DNA of 9,743 bases from an uncultured Candidatus Saccharibacteria bacterium (GCA_947253405.1 CAMXZF010000020.1:1-9743); one strand, 5' to 3'. Counted from the first letter of the stretch, positions 1 to 7,193 are shown. A program made the numbers and translations. The notes: generated by a model from the letters alone, not told the origin.

Positions 1-46
1 CACCGGTGGCGAATCGTCGGCAGCGTCAGATGTGTATAAGAGACAG
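1..46 (+). other. Sequencing adapter (Nextera Read 1) with probable i5 index
   Basis: Positions 14-46 match the 33-base Illumina Nextera Read 1 adapter, from TCGTCGGCAGCGTC to the 19-base Tn5 mosaic end at 28-46. Upstream, bases 1-3 (CAC) fit the end of the P5 oligonucleotide, and 4-13 (CGGTGGCGAA) would then be a 10-base i5 index; an 8-base index would not leave a P5 match. The adapter match is read directly; the index reading is inference. This is library sequence left in the assembly, not genome, and it interrupts the rplM reading frame at 46/47. Confidence 0.97.
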
Positions 47-204
47 CTATCCATGTGTGGTGTATAGCTAGGATCGTATTTGCCAGTTAATCTATTAGCA
101 ATAAAGGTGGCCGCCCGGCCAACAGGTATATTAGCTACATCAACTAGCACCCATTGATGGTTAACTTCGCCAGCCTTTTTTTGATAGGTTCTAAACTCTG
201 CCAT
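47..204 (-). CDS. rplM: 50S ribosomal protein L13, N-terminal fragment
   Basis: This is the first 52 codons of ribosomal protein L13 (uL13), an early-assembly 23S rRNA-binding protein of the large subunit. The translation begins MAEFRTYQKK, and residues 18-52 show the family pattern: a WVLVDV strand, then the IPVGRAATFIANRLTGK helix region and the YTPHMD segment. The remaining two thirds are missing because the frame runs into adapter at 46/47, so the truncation is technical. The start is fixed by a TAATG overlap in which the last base of the rplQ stop codon is the first of this ATG, with AAGGAG seven bases upstream inside rplQ, suggesting coupled translation. In many bacteria rplM is followed by rpsI, which would lie beyond this end. 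Confidence 0.95.
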
Positions 205-653
205 TAATTAGCTCCTTTTTCATCTTTCTTTGCAGATATTTTAGGTGCTGGCTTGCGATCTGGCTGTGGCTTATCTGTCTTTTCTATATCTTTAATACTA
301 TCAACGAATTCAATTTTAGCCATTTCAGCATTATCGCCAACACGATTTTTATTTAGTTTGCTGATTCTTAAATAACCACTATCCCTTTTAATTTGTGGCG
401 CAATAACGTCAACTAAACGATTGGCGCAATCGATATTATTGAGTGCGGAAATGATACTGCGGCGATCCGCTAAAGTACCTTTTCTAGCTTTTGTGATCAA
501 CTTTTCTGCACCAGGTCTAAGATCTTTAGCCTTTGGTAAAGTTGTTTCAATTGCACCGTGGTCAAACAAAGCAATCATTAAACCACGTTTTAAGGCACGT
601 CGCTGGTCACGCTCGCGACCAAACTTTCGCCCCTTGTAACCATGTCTATGCAT
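204..653 (-). CDS. rplQ: 50S ribosomal protein L17
   Basis: L17 (bL17) is a 23S rRNA-binding protein near the peptide exit tunnel. The 149-residue product has the family's opening MHRHGYKGRKFGRERDQRRA, the TTLPKAKDLRPGAEKLIT segment at about 37-54, and the late RVGDNAEMAKIEFVD motif matching the conserved GDNAPMAYIELVD of other L17 proteins. Residues from about 120 form a charged, lysine- and proline-rich tail (DKPQPDRKPAPK) beyond the folded core, making it longer than the 127-residue E. coli protein; such tails vary and are probably disordered. Only three bases separate its ATG from the rpoA stop, and GGAG nine bases upstream lies inside rpoA. The stop overlaps the rplM start by one base, so the genes are almost certainly co-transcribed. 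Confidence 0.97.
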   Translation of the reverse strand: MHRHGYKGRKFGRERDQRRALKRGLMIALFDHGAIETTLPKAKDLRPGAEKLITKARKGTLADRRSIISALNNIDCANRLVDVIAPQIKRDSGYLRISKLNKNRVGDNAEMAKIEFVDSIKDIEKTDKPQPDRKPAPKISAKKDEKGAN

Positions 654-656
654 CTT

Positions 657-1577
657 TTAAAACTCCAATTCTGCCACTCTGGCCTTAACCTCTTCTTTAG
701 CCTTTGCCCCAAAGCCTTTAAGGTCATCTAGTTCTTCGTCAGTTAATGATACTAAATCATTAACAGTCTTAATCTCATTGCTAATTAAAGCGTTAGTAGT
801 GCGCGCACTAAGATCTAACTCTTCAACTGGCATGCTTAATAAACCAGAAGTATTGTCCTCTTCCTCTTCTTCACTTTCGTTGGCTAAGACAGTTTTTCCA
901 GCTAAAGCTTTGTATTGCTCTACTAATATTGCGGCTGCTTGTTCGAAAGCTTCACTTGGTGTAATTGATCCGTCAGTATCAACTGTTAGTGTTAATTTAT
1001 CTAAGTTGGTATTATCGCCAACACGAGTTTTATCAACACTATAGCGAACTCGTTGAACTGGCGAAAAGATAGCGTCTACCGCAATCATGTCAGAATGCAA
1101 GCGATTATCTGATGATTCTTCGATAGTTTGATAGCCACGTCCGCTTTCAACAACAATGGTGATTGTTACCTCTTTGTTGTCGTCATCGATAGTAGCTAGC
1201 AATAAATCAGGATTAACAACTTCTACATCACTAGATTGATCCGCAAAATCTCCTGCCAATAATTGGCCACCTTTTTTGCTGATTGTAATTTCTACTGGCT
1301 TATCACTGTGGCTCTTTAGAACTACAGATTTTAAGTTCAACATAATTTCAACTACATCCTGTTTAACTCCAGGTATAGTAGTGAATTCATGACTGACGCC
1401 CTCTATCTTAAATGCAGTAATAGCTGCGCCTTCAATTGAGGAAAGTAATACGCGTCGCAAAGAATTACCCAAAGTTTGACCATAGCCACCTACTAAAGGC
1501 TCAATGGTAATAACACTACTTTTGTCGGATAAGTTTTCGACTCCTGAAACTGCTGGATTTAAAATTGATTTACCCAT
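657..1577 (-). CDS. rpoA: DNA-directed RNA polymerase subunit alpha
   Basis: The alpha subunit dimerises to nucleate RNA polymerase assembly, and its C-terminal domain contacts UP elements and activators. The 306-residue product has both domains. The N-terminal domain (about 15-230) carries the GYGQTLGNSLRRVLLSS assembly motif at 31-47 and RVGDNTNLDKLTL near 185-197. An acidic linker (ESEEEEED) at about 234-241 joins it to a C-terminal helix-hairpin-helix domain at about 250-303. Within that domain R259 and N262 align with E. coli R265 and N268, used for DNA minor-groove contact, so UP-element recognition is probably retained. The start follows an AAAGGGAG Shine-Dalgarno in the 12-base gap after rpsD. 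The rpsD-rpoA-rplQ order is that of the alpha operon. Confidence 0.98.
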   Translation of the reverse strand: MGKSILNPAVSGVENLSDKSSVITIEPLVGGYGQTLGNSLRRVLLSSIEGAAITAFKIEGVSHEFTTIPGVKQDVVEIMLNLKSVVLKSHSDKPVEITISKKGGQLLAGDFADQSSDVEVVNPDLLLATIDDDNKEVTITIVVESGRGYQTIEESSDNRLHSDMIAVDAIFSPVQRVRYSVDKTRVGDNTNLDKLTLTVDTDGSITPSEAFEQAAAILVEQYKALAGKTVLANESEEEEEDNTSGLLSMPVEELDLSARTTNALISNEIKTVNDLVSLTDEELDDLKGFGAKAKEEVKARVAELEF

Positions 1578-1589
1578 CTTCTCCCTTTC

Positions 1590-2207
1590 CTAGCGTGAAT
1601 AATATTCAACAATTAATTGCTCATTAATACCAGGCTCAGAATCCTCTCTGGCTGGTAAACCAGTAACCTCGATGGTCATTTTCTTAATATCAACCTTTAG
1701 CCACCCAACTGCTTTAGCGCCACTATCGCGGTTAATTTCGTCAAGAGCTTTAAAGTATTTGGTATTTTTAGCATGTTCACGCACTTCAATTTTATCGCCC
1801 ACCTTTAATTGAATAGATGGAATATCGACTCTTCTACCGTTTAGCATAAAGTGACCATGCGTCACTAACTGACGCGCTTGGCGGCGAGATACAGCAAAAC
1901 CAGCTCGATAAACAGCGTTGTCTAAACGTTGCTCTAAAAGCTGTAACAACTTCGCACCAGTTAAGGTTTTATTTTTAAACGCCTCTTTTACTAAAATACG
2001 GAACTGTTTCTCTAGAACACCGTAAATACGGCGGACTTTTTGCTTCTCTCTTAATTGTGCATGATAAAGTGACGACTTACCCATTCTTGCACCAGCATGC
2101 TGGCCAGGTATGCCAGTTTTATGTGCCATTACTTTATGAGCTTTACGATGAAGAGCGTAACCTTCACGTCGGCTCTGCTTAACAATTGGCGAATTATCTC
2201 GTGCCAT
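1590..2207 (-). CDS. rpsD: 30S ribosomal protein S4
   Basis: S4 (uS4) is a primary 16S rRNA-binding protein that starts assembly of the 30S body and helps decoding accuracy. The 205-residue product has the normal length. The N-terminal part (GQHAGARMGKSSLYHAQLRE, 35-54) matches bacterial S4, and an S4 RNA-binding domain runs from about 94 to 155, beginning RLDNAVYRAGFAVSRRQARQ and including HGHFMLNGRRVDIPS. There are no cysteines, so this is the zinc-free form of S4. The ATG lies three bases after the rpsK stop, with AAAGGAG inside the end of rpsK ten bases upstream. In E. coli S4 is also the translational repressor of this operon; I see no clear repressor pseudoknot here. Confidence 0.98.
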   Translation of the reverse strand: MARDNSPIVKQSRREGYALHRKAHKVMAHKTGIPGQHAGARMGKSSLYHAQLREKQKVRRIYGVLEKQFRILVKEAFKNKTLTGAKLLQLLEQRLDNAVYRAGFAVSRRQARQLVTHGHFMLNGRRVDIPSIQLKVGDKIEVREHAKNTKYFKALDEINRDSGAKAVGWLKVDIKKMTIEVTGLPAREDSEPGINEQLIVEYYSR

Positions 2208-2210
2208 CGA

Positions 2211-2627
2211 TTAGGCTCTCCTTTCTCTCTTGGGTCTTACACCACCATGTGGTACACCCGTTACATCACTAATACTTTCAATCTGAATTTCAGCACCAGT
2301 TAAAGAGCGAATAGCCGCATCACGACCAAGCCCAACACCTTTAACAAAAACGTCAACCTTGGTTAGACCGTATTGGTTTTTTGCAGCTTCGGCCGCTTTT
2401 TCTGTGGCGATCTGCGCAGCAAAGGCGGTGCCTTTTTTACTGCCGCGAAATCCACAAGCTCCTGAGCTACTAGCACTCAAAGCGTTGCCTTTGCTATCAG
2501 TAAAAGTGATTATTGTGTTATTAAATGTCGCCTGAATATGAACCTGACCAAGAGGAATAGTGCGCTTAGCCCTCTTCTTGCCCTTGGCAGTAGACTTCTT
2601 ATTGGCAACTGACTTGTTATCTGCCAT
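2211..2627 (-). CDS. rpsK: 30S ribosomal protein S11
   Basis: S11 (uS11) lies on the 30S platform near the E site and mRNA exit. The 138-residue product has a lysine-rich N-terminal extension (about 1-22), then the S11 core: QVHIQATFNNTIITFTD, GFRGSKKGTAFAAQIATEKA at 59-78, and the late KGVGLGRDAAIRSL segment. The end reads PHGGVRPKRERRA. Most bacterial S11 proteins have PHNGCRPPK here, and the Asn of that Asn-Gly pair is the isoaspartate site in E. coli; here it is Gly128, so this modification cannot form. The tryptophan usually found before the AGxxGF segment is also replaced by serine. AAGGA lies six bases before the ATG. The gene sits between rpsM and rpsD as usual. Confidence 0.97.
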   Translation of the reverse strand: MADNKSVANKKSTAKGKKRAKRTIPLGQVHIQATFNNTIITFTDSKGNALSASSSGACGFRGSKKGTAFAAQIATEKAAEAAKNQYGLTKVDVFVKGVGLGRDAAIRSLTGAEIQIESISDVTGVPHGGVRPKRERRA

Positions 2628-2659
2628 TAATATCCTTTCGTTATATCCCTTTATTTGCC

Positions 2660-3046
2660 TTAAGTCTTACTGGCTGCCTTTGGCTGACTGCCACCAACGG
2701 CAATGCGTCTGCCTCTTTTAGTGCGCGCATTAGTGCGCGTTCGTTGGCCATGTACTGGCAAATTAAGCTTATGTCGAACACCACGATAAGCGTTAATGTC
2801 CTTTAAGCGCTTTATATTACCGGCTACAACACGCCTAAGATCACCCTCAACAGTGTAATCAGCATCAATAATATCGCGCAATTTACGCTCTTCTGCCGGA
2901 GTTAAATCTTTTGTTCTAGTTTCCGGCTTAATACCGGCACTACGCACAATATCGCTGGCTAATTTTGGACCAATACCATAAATATAAGTCAGGGCTACCT
3001 CTATGCGCTTATCTGCGGGTACTTCTACGTTTGCAAATCTAGCCAT
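2660..3046 (-). CDS. rpsM: 30S ribosomal protein S13
   Basis: S13 (uS13) sits in the head of the small subunit, forms bridges to the 50S subunit and contacts P-site tRNA through its tail. The 128-residue product starts MARFANVEVPADKRIEVALT, followed by YIYGIGPKLASDIV of the helix-two-turn-helix fold. The conserved basic segment RGVRHKLNLPVHGQRTRTNA begins at about residue 89, and a lysine/arginine-rich tail ends the protein. Length and motifs are normal for the family. The ATG lies three bases after the rpmJ stop, with AAGG seven bases upstream inside rpmJ's last codons. A 32-base gap leads to rpsK. Confidence 0.98.
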   Translation of the reverse strand: MARFANVEVPADKRIEVALTYIYGIGPKLASDIVRSAGIKPETRTKDLTPAEERKLRDIIDADYTVEGDLRRVVAGNIKRLKDINAYRGVRHKLNLPVHGQRTRTNARTKRGRRIAVGGSQPKAASKT

Positions 3047-3049
3047 AAA

Positions 3050-3166
3050 TTAACCTTGCCTCTGCTTATTACGTGGTTTCTTTTTGTTGATAACACGAAG
3101 TCTACCTTTACGGCGCACCAACTTGTCATCGGGGCTGCGCTTCTTAACGCTAGCTGACACTTTCAT
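3050..3166 (-). CDS. rpmJ: 50S ribosomal protein L36, zinc-free type
   Basis: This 38-codon gene encodes L36 (bL36), the smallest protein of the large subunit, which binds 23S rRNA. The translation starts MKVSASVKKRSPDDKLVRRK and ends KKPRNKQRQG, matching the family's MKVRASVKK opening, RRKG middle and KQRQG end. The usual zinc ligands, three Cys and one His in the C+ form, are absent: SPDDK and VINKKK replace the cysteine-containing segments, and Asn replaces the His before KQRQG. It is therefore the C-minus, zinc-independent type, as is S4 in this window. AAAGGA lies about ten bases before the ATG. The position between infA and rpsM is the classic one. Confidence 0.96.
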   Translation of the reverse strand: MKVSASVKKRSPDDKLVRRKGRLRVINKKKPRNKQRQG

Positions 3167-3204
3167 CTGTCGGCTATCCTTTCTCGCTGCTTTCCTACAG
3201 CGCG

Positions 3205-3438
3205 TTAATGTTTTTCCTCGCGTAGTCGAAAGCTGATTCTACCCTTCGATAGGTCGTAAGGGGTCATCTCAACTTCAACCCTATCGCCCTGCACTAGTTT
3301 AATGTAGTGTTTGCGCATCTTTCCTGATACGTGGGCAATAATTGTATGACCATTTTCAAGTTCAACTCGAAATTTAGCGCTAGGTAGTGCCTCCACCACA
3401 ACGCCAACCATCTTTATTACTTCCTTATTAACAGTCAT
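3205..3438 (-). CDS. infA: Translation initiation factor IF-1
   Basis: IF-1 binds the 30S A site during initiation and assists IF-2 and IF-3. The 77-residue product is a single S1-type OB fold with the family segments VVEALPSAKFRVELENGHTI, AHVSGKMRKHYIKLVQGDRV and TPYDLSKGRISFR. The start at 3438 gives an N-terminus (NKEVIKM) that aligns with E. coli KEDNIEM, but no Shine-Dalgarno precedes it and the predicted transcript start is only about 11 bases upstream. A second ATG at codon 10 has AAGGAAG at good spacing but would lose the conserved N-terminal strand, so I prefer the longer form. A TATAAT box precedes the gene; rpmJ follows after 38 bases. Confidence 0.96.
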   Translation of the reverse strand: MTVNKEVIKMVGVVVEALPSAKFRVELENGHTIIAHVSGKMRKHYIKLVQGDRVEVEMTPYDLSKGRISFRLREEKH

Positions 3439-3455
3439 ATTAACTACAATATCGC

Positions 3456-3484
3456 ATTATATCTTATAGCAGCCAGTAATGCAA
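3456..3484 (-). promoter_or_regulatory. Candidate promoter for infA and the ribosomal cluster
   Basis: On the minus strand a perfect TATAAT -10 box (3456-3461) lies 17 bases from TTGCAT at 3479-3484, which matches the -35 consensus at its first three bases. It sits in the 55-base gap between the sortase stop and infA. Transcription would start near 3449, giving a leader of about 11 bases without a ribosome-binding site. It would let the cluster be expressed independently of secY and the sortase gene. Prediction from sequence only. Confidence 0.6.
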
Positions 3485-3493
3485 ATAATTAAT

Positions 3494-4246
3494 CTAATCT
3501 CTATTAAGTGACGCTTGCACGGCATAAACAATCGTGCGCTTATCCATACTAATTGCCCCACGTGAATCTACTGACGTCCACGATCCAGAACAGGTGATCA
3601 GATTTAGCCCCGGCTTATTTGGATCTATAGATTTAACCACCTTGTTCATGTCAACTGAGTTTACACCAACGGTTTCAACATGGCTAACGCTATATTCTAT
3701 AATTGATCCATTGCCCATTTCTACTTTAATTACATCACCCGAATTTAATTTGTAAATATTATCAAAAACGCATTTACTTCGGCCACAACTATGGCCATCT
3801 AAAACCACAGCGTCGCTACTGTTAATTGAATCGGCTACTGTACTAGGCGCAACATATCGTTCGCACTTTAAACTTTCTACTGGATTGATTTGACAATTAT
3901 ACCAACCAACATCATTGATGTTTTTAGGAACATCCATTTGCTGGCTACCATCACTACTAGGATCTAATAGGCCAATTTCCTGTACTCTAGCACGATTAAC
4001 GCCAGCGTTATCAATTGTAATAAACCTAGGCTTATTATCTTCGGCGTGATGATTTGCCTTGTCAGACTCTGTAACTGGTTTGTCAGTTAGGCCTAGTTGT
4101 TCATTATGCTTTTTGACACTCTCAATGTCATTATTTGGCTTAATATTTAAACCGCCCAAAACATATACAATCCCAATAACTGACAAAATTAATAATATAA
4201 ATAGACTGATTACCAGCAAAGTTCTTTTTTTGCTCTTTTTATTCAT
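3494..4246 (-). CDS. Membrane-anchored sortase-family transpeptidase
   Basis: Sortases cleave a sorting signal in secreted proteins and join them to cell-wall or pilin acceptors on the outer face of the membrane. The 250-residue product has a basic N-terminus (MNKKSKKR) and one membrane segment at about 9-31, then a low-complexity linker and a sortase domain from about 74. The catalytic triad is visible: His152 in VVLDGHS, Cys219 in LNLITCS and Arg237 in DKRTIVYA. Four further cysteines (118, 128, 154, 159) form two close pairs, one beside the catalytic His, and could make disulfides. The class is uncertain. No substrate with a sorting signal is seen in this window. The ATG lies eight bases after the secY stop with no convincing Shine-Dalgarno, so translation may depend on secY. 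It occupies the place where adk and map often lie. Confidence 0.88.
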   Translation of the reverse strand: MNKKSKKRTLLVISLFILLILSVIGIVYVLGGLNIKPNNDIESVKKHNEQLGLTDKPVTESDKANHHAEDNKPRFITIDNAGVNRARVQEIGLLDPSSDGSQQMDVPKNINDVGWYNCQINPVESLKCERYVAPSTVADSINSSDAVVLDGHSCGRSKCVFDNIYKLNSGDVIKVEMGNGSIIEYSVSHVETVGVNSVDMNKVVKSIDPNKPGLNLITCSGSWTSVDSRGAISMDKRTIVYAVQASLNRD

Positions 4247-4254
4247 TTATAAAA

Positions 4255-5664
4255 CTACTTATATTCATCGTAAGTGACCATTAAGGCGCGTGAATTTAGC
4301 TGCCTTAAGCAATCAAGCGCACCAGTCACGATAATAAGAATACCTGTACCGCCAAGAGATAAGCTAGAAGCCATTGCTCCCATGCCAGCACCAGTTAATA
4401 TATACTCACCTAGAAACGGCATGACTGATATTAAACCTAAAGCAATTGAGCCGTATAGTGTTAATCGATTAACTACTTTGGATAAATATTTTTCAGTTTG
4501 TTTGCCTGGTCTAATATTTTCAATAAAGCCGCCTTGCTTTTGTAGGTTTTCGGCAATTTCTCGACTGTTAAATACAATTGAAGTATAAAAATAGGTAAAG
4601 GCAATCACTAACAAGAAATAAGTTGCTGGATAAATCATCTGCTCTATACCGCTAAGTGCGCTAGCACCGTGCGGATTGCGCTGGAACCATAAGATTAAGT
4701 TTTGGCCGAGTTCTGGATTCCATTTTATAGCTACCATTAGCTGGCCCAAGAAAGCTGGTAAAGCCAAAAATGCTACAGCAAAAATAACCGGAATAACTCC
4801 AGCGGTAATTAGCTTAATTGGCAAAATAGATTTCACGCCACCATATTGACTATTACCGTGTACACGCTTAGCGTAATCGATAGTAATAATTCTTTGGCCT
4901 TCATTAATTTTTACCAGTAGATAAAGCATGGTCAAACCGACAATGCCAATCGCTATTGCCACCCAAACTGCACTATTATTTAAGAATGAAATCTCGAACC
5001 AGTTAAATAGATGGAACGGGTTACCGTTAGGCGTGGTAATTGCCTGCCACAACATACCTAGAGTTTGTGGCAACTGAGACACTATACCTACAACAATTAG
5101 CAAGGTTATACCGTTACCTATACCCTTTTCGGTAACAATTTCACCTAACCACATCAACATCATAGAGCCGGCAGTCATAGCCACCACCGACATTACCCAC
5201 TGCATCAAGCTCATATCAGTTATAGCTGAAGATGACGACAATACACTTTGACGTAATATAAAAATATAGGCAATTGACTGCAAGATTGCTAGAGGGAAAG
5301 AGAGTCGACGAGTCCATTGGTTAATCTTGCGCCGACCGCTTTCGCCATCTTTATGCATTTCCTCTAATCGTGGAATTGCTTTAGTTAACATCTGCATCAC
5401 AACTGAAGCTGTAATGTATGGGCTTAGGCCCACTAACATAATAGAAAAACTTACTAATGCACCACCACTTAAAAGATTAAGAAATCCACCAAAAGAATTT
5501 GATTGAACAGCTTGCTGAATAACATCTTTTAACTGAGTTGGCTCAGCTAGCGGTACTGGAACATGCGCCAAAAAACGATAAGCTACAATCAAGCCCAAAA
5601 CAGCAAAAATGCGACCGCGCATATCTGGACTACGCAATGATTTAAAAAGTGTCTTCCAGTTCAA
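4255..5664 (-). CDS. secY: Preprotein translocase subunit SecY
   Basis: SecY forms the protein-conducting channel of the SecYEG translocon in the cytoplasmic membrane. The 469-residue product has about ten hydrophobic segments (first near 17-37, plug and second helix near 64-92, last near 440-455). Family hallmarks include LGEIVTEKGIGNGITLLI at about 173-190, NEGQRIITIDYAKRV at 254-268 and GGFIENIRPGKQTEKYL at 378-394, covering the cytoplasmic loops that contact the ribosome and SecA. The first codon is TTG, chosen because GAGGGG lies five bases upstream and the next Met (codon 15) would cut into the N-terminal helix region. A promoter-like pair lies upstream in the gap after gltX. Usually secY follows rplO; here gltX is upstream, so the cluster is rearranged. 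Confidence 0.97.
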   Translation of the reverse strand: MNWKTLFKSLRSPDMRGRIFAVLGLIVAYRFLAHVPVPLAEPTQLKDVIQQAVQSNSFGGFLNLLSGGALVSFSIMLVGLSPYITASVVMQMLTKAIPRLEEMHKDGESGRRKINQWTRRLSFPLAILQSIAYIFILRQSVLSSSSAITDMSLMQWVMSVVAMTAGSMMLMWLGEIVTEKGIGNGITLLIVVGIVSQLPQTLGMLWQAITTPNGNPFHLFNWFEISFLNNSAVWVAIAIGIVGLTMLYLLVKINEGQRIITIDYAKRVHGNSQYGGVKSILPIKLITAGVIPVIFAVAFLALPAFLGQLMVAIKWNPELGQNLILWFQRNPHGASALSGIEQMIYPATYFLLVIAFTYFYTSIVFNSREIAENLQKQGGFIENIRPGKQTEKYLSKVVNRLTLYGSIALGLISVMPFLGEYILTGAGMGAMASSLSLGGTGILIIVTGALDCLRQLNSRALMVTYDEYK

Positions 5665-5700
5665 AATTTCCCCTCTTTCATAAGTAGTTTAGTCTAAAAT

Positions 5701-5729
5701 AGTTTAACTGATTTTTATAAGTCGGTCAA
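5701..5729 (-). promoter_or_regulatory. Candidate secY promoter
   Basis: The minus strand has TTGACC (5724-5729, 5 of 6 matches to -35) and TAAACT (5701-5706, 4 of 6 matches to -10) separated by exactly 17 bases. The -35 box overlaps the gltX stop codon. Transcription would begin near 5694, giving a secY leader of about 30 bases that contains the GAGGGG ribosome-binding site. No terminator separates gltX from secY, so read-through is also likely. Confidence 0.55.
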
Positions 5730-7186
5730 CAAAAAGCTTTAATCGCCTTAATGGACTCGTTTAGTCTATCCATAGTTTCCTCTTTGCCTAAAAGTCGCAT
5801 CGTCTCCGGTAGACCAGGGCTAAAGCGCGCCCAAGTCAAAGCAAATCTAATTATGCCAAACATCACCATCGGTTTTTCGCCTGACACTACTAGTAACTCA
5901 TTAAGTTTTTTCTGGATATCGGCTTCATCGTTAAAGTCAGCCTGATCTAAATTAGTCTTAGCCAAACTCAATAGATCAGCCAAGCACTTAAGATCAATTT
6001 TTTTAAAAACCTTATTAGTCGTTAGCATCTCTAAATTAATTTTTGGTTTAGTAAAAAAGTATTCACTTAAACTGGGTAAATCCCTTAAAGTCTTTAAGCG
6101 CTCTTGAACTACAGCTAAGACAGCCCTTTTCTGCTGATCACTAGCTTTGTCGCCATGCACACCCCAAAATCCATCGCATCTAGAAAGCAAGTCATCTAGA
6201 TCTAGACGCTTTATCCATTGACAGTTCATCCATAATAATCTTTTTTCGTCAAACCTTGCCCCAGATTTATTGACTCTATCAAAACTAAATTGATCGATTA
6301 AATCATCCTTAGTGAAAATTTCGCGCTCCGTACCATCATTCCAACCCAGACACGCCAAAAAGTTTAAAACTGCTTCAGGCAGATAACCGTCACTACGGTA
6401 TTCAACTACTGATTTTGCGCCATCACGCTTACCTAATTTTTTATGGCCATTCGGGGCTAATATGTGCGGTAAATGGGCGAACTTAGGTGGCTCTATATTC
6501 AAGGCTTCATATAGCGCTAAGTATTTTGGCATTGAGCTAATATATTCTTGCCCTCTGACAACATGACTAATCTTCATTTCACAGTCATCAATAATATGAG
6601 CAAAATTATAAGTCGGCAATCCGTCGGACTTCATAATTATAAAATCATCAACCGCATCAGCGCCAGCACTTAGGTCACCCATAACTTCGTCGTGCCATTG
6701 ATATGACTTGGCTTTATCAATCTTAAAGCGCAACGGTAAGCCATCACCCCACGGCTGCAAGTTATCTGGGCGATGATCGCGGTAAAGAAACAGCTTGCCT
6801 GACTCTTTGGCTTGATTTTTTAAGGCATTAATTTCTTCTGCTGAACGATTATCAACATAGGCTCTATTCATATCTATTAGTTTTTGAGCCCACTTTTTAT
6901 AAATATCTTTTCGTTTAGTTTGATGATAAGGAAAAAAATCGCCCTTTTCACCTTCACCGGAAGCTTCTGGGCCTTCATCCCAATCAATGCCAAGCCAAGA
7001 TAGAATATCTAAAATCAGCGCCTCTGCCCCTTCGACAAAACGATTCTGATCAGTATCTTCAATCCTTAATATAAATTGGCCTTTATTTTTTCTAGCAATA
7101 AAATATGGATATAAGGCCGACCTAACATTGCCAACATGAATATAGCCGGTTGGACTAGGGGCAAAACGAGTACGAACATTTTTCAT
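5726..7186 (-). CDS. gltX: Glutamyl-tRNA synthetase
   Basis: GluRS joins glutamate to tRNA-Glu; this class I synthetase acts in the cytosol. The product of about 486 residues begins MKNVRTRFAPSPTGYIHVGN, where HVGN is the HIGH-type ATP motif. It continues with LRIEDTDQNR at about 41-50, VVRGQEYISSMPKYLALYEA near 210 and the KMSKS-type motif KKLGKRDGA near 250. The C-terminal part has FSFDRVNKSGARFDEKRLLW and a helical anticodon-binding region. No zinc-ligand cysteine cluster is seen in the insertion near 110-150. A longer frame reaches 7279, but residues before MKNV have no family counterpart and would cover the promoter. TATAAT lies seven bases before this ATG, so the mRNA may be leaderless. 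The stop is TGA, which indicates that UGA is a stop codon here. It lies 45 bases upstream of secY's promoter box. Confidence 0.96.
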   Translation of the reverse strand: MKNVRTRFAPSPTGYIHVGNVRSALYPYFIARKNKGQFILRIEDTDQNRFVEGAEALILDILSWLGIDWDEGPEASGEGEKGDFFPYHQTKRKDIYKKWAQKLIDMNRAYVDNRSAEEINALKNQAKESGKLFLYRDHRPDNLQPWGDGLPLRFKIDKAKSYQWHDEVMGDLSAGADAVDDFIIMKSDGLPTYNFAHIIDDCEMKISHVVRGQEYISSMPKYLALYEALNIEPPKFAHLPHILAPNGHKKLGKRDGAKSVVEYRSDGYLPEAVLNFLACLGWNDGTEREIFTKDDLIDQFSFDRVNKSGARFDEKRLLWMNCQWIKRLDLDDLLSRCDGFWGVHGDKASDQQKRAVLAVVQERLKTLRDLPSLSEYFFTKPKINLEMLTTNKVFKKIDLKCLADLLSLAKTNLDQADFNDEADIQKKLNELLVVSGEKPMVMFGIIRFALTWARFSPGLPETMRLLGKEETMDRLNESIKAIKAFC

Positions 7187-7193
7187 ACTATTT

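Noticed and set aside
5661..5681. Six-codon mini-ORF (MKEGKF) whose TGA overlaps the secY TTG start
   Set aside because: It has no ribosome-binding site of its own, and its GAG GGG codons are the secY Shine-Dalgarno. Overlap is probably chance, though coupling cannot be excluded.
5726..5728. UGA recoding as in some Candidate Phyla groups
   Set aside because: gltX ends in TGA at the expected family length and no in-frame TGA interrupts any recognised protein, so UGA behaves as a stop.
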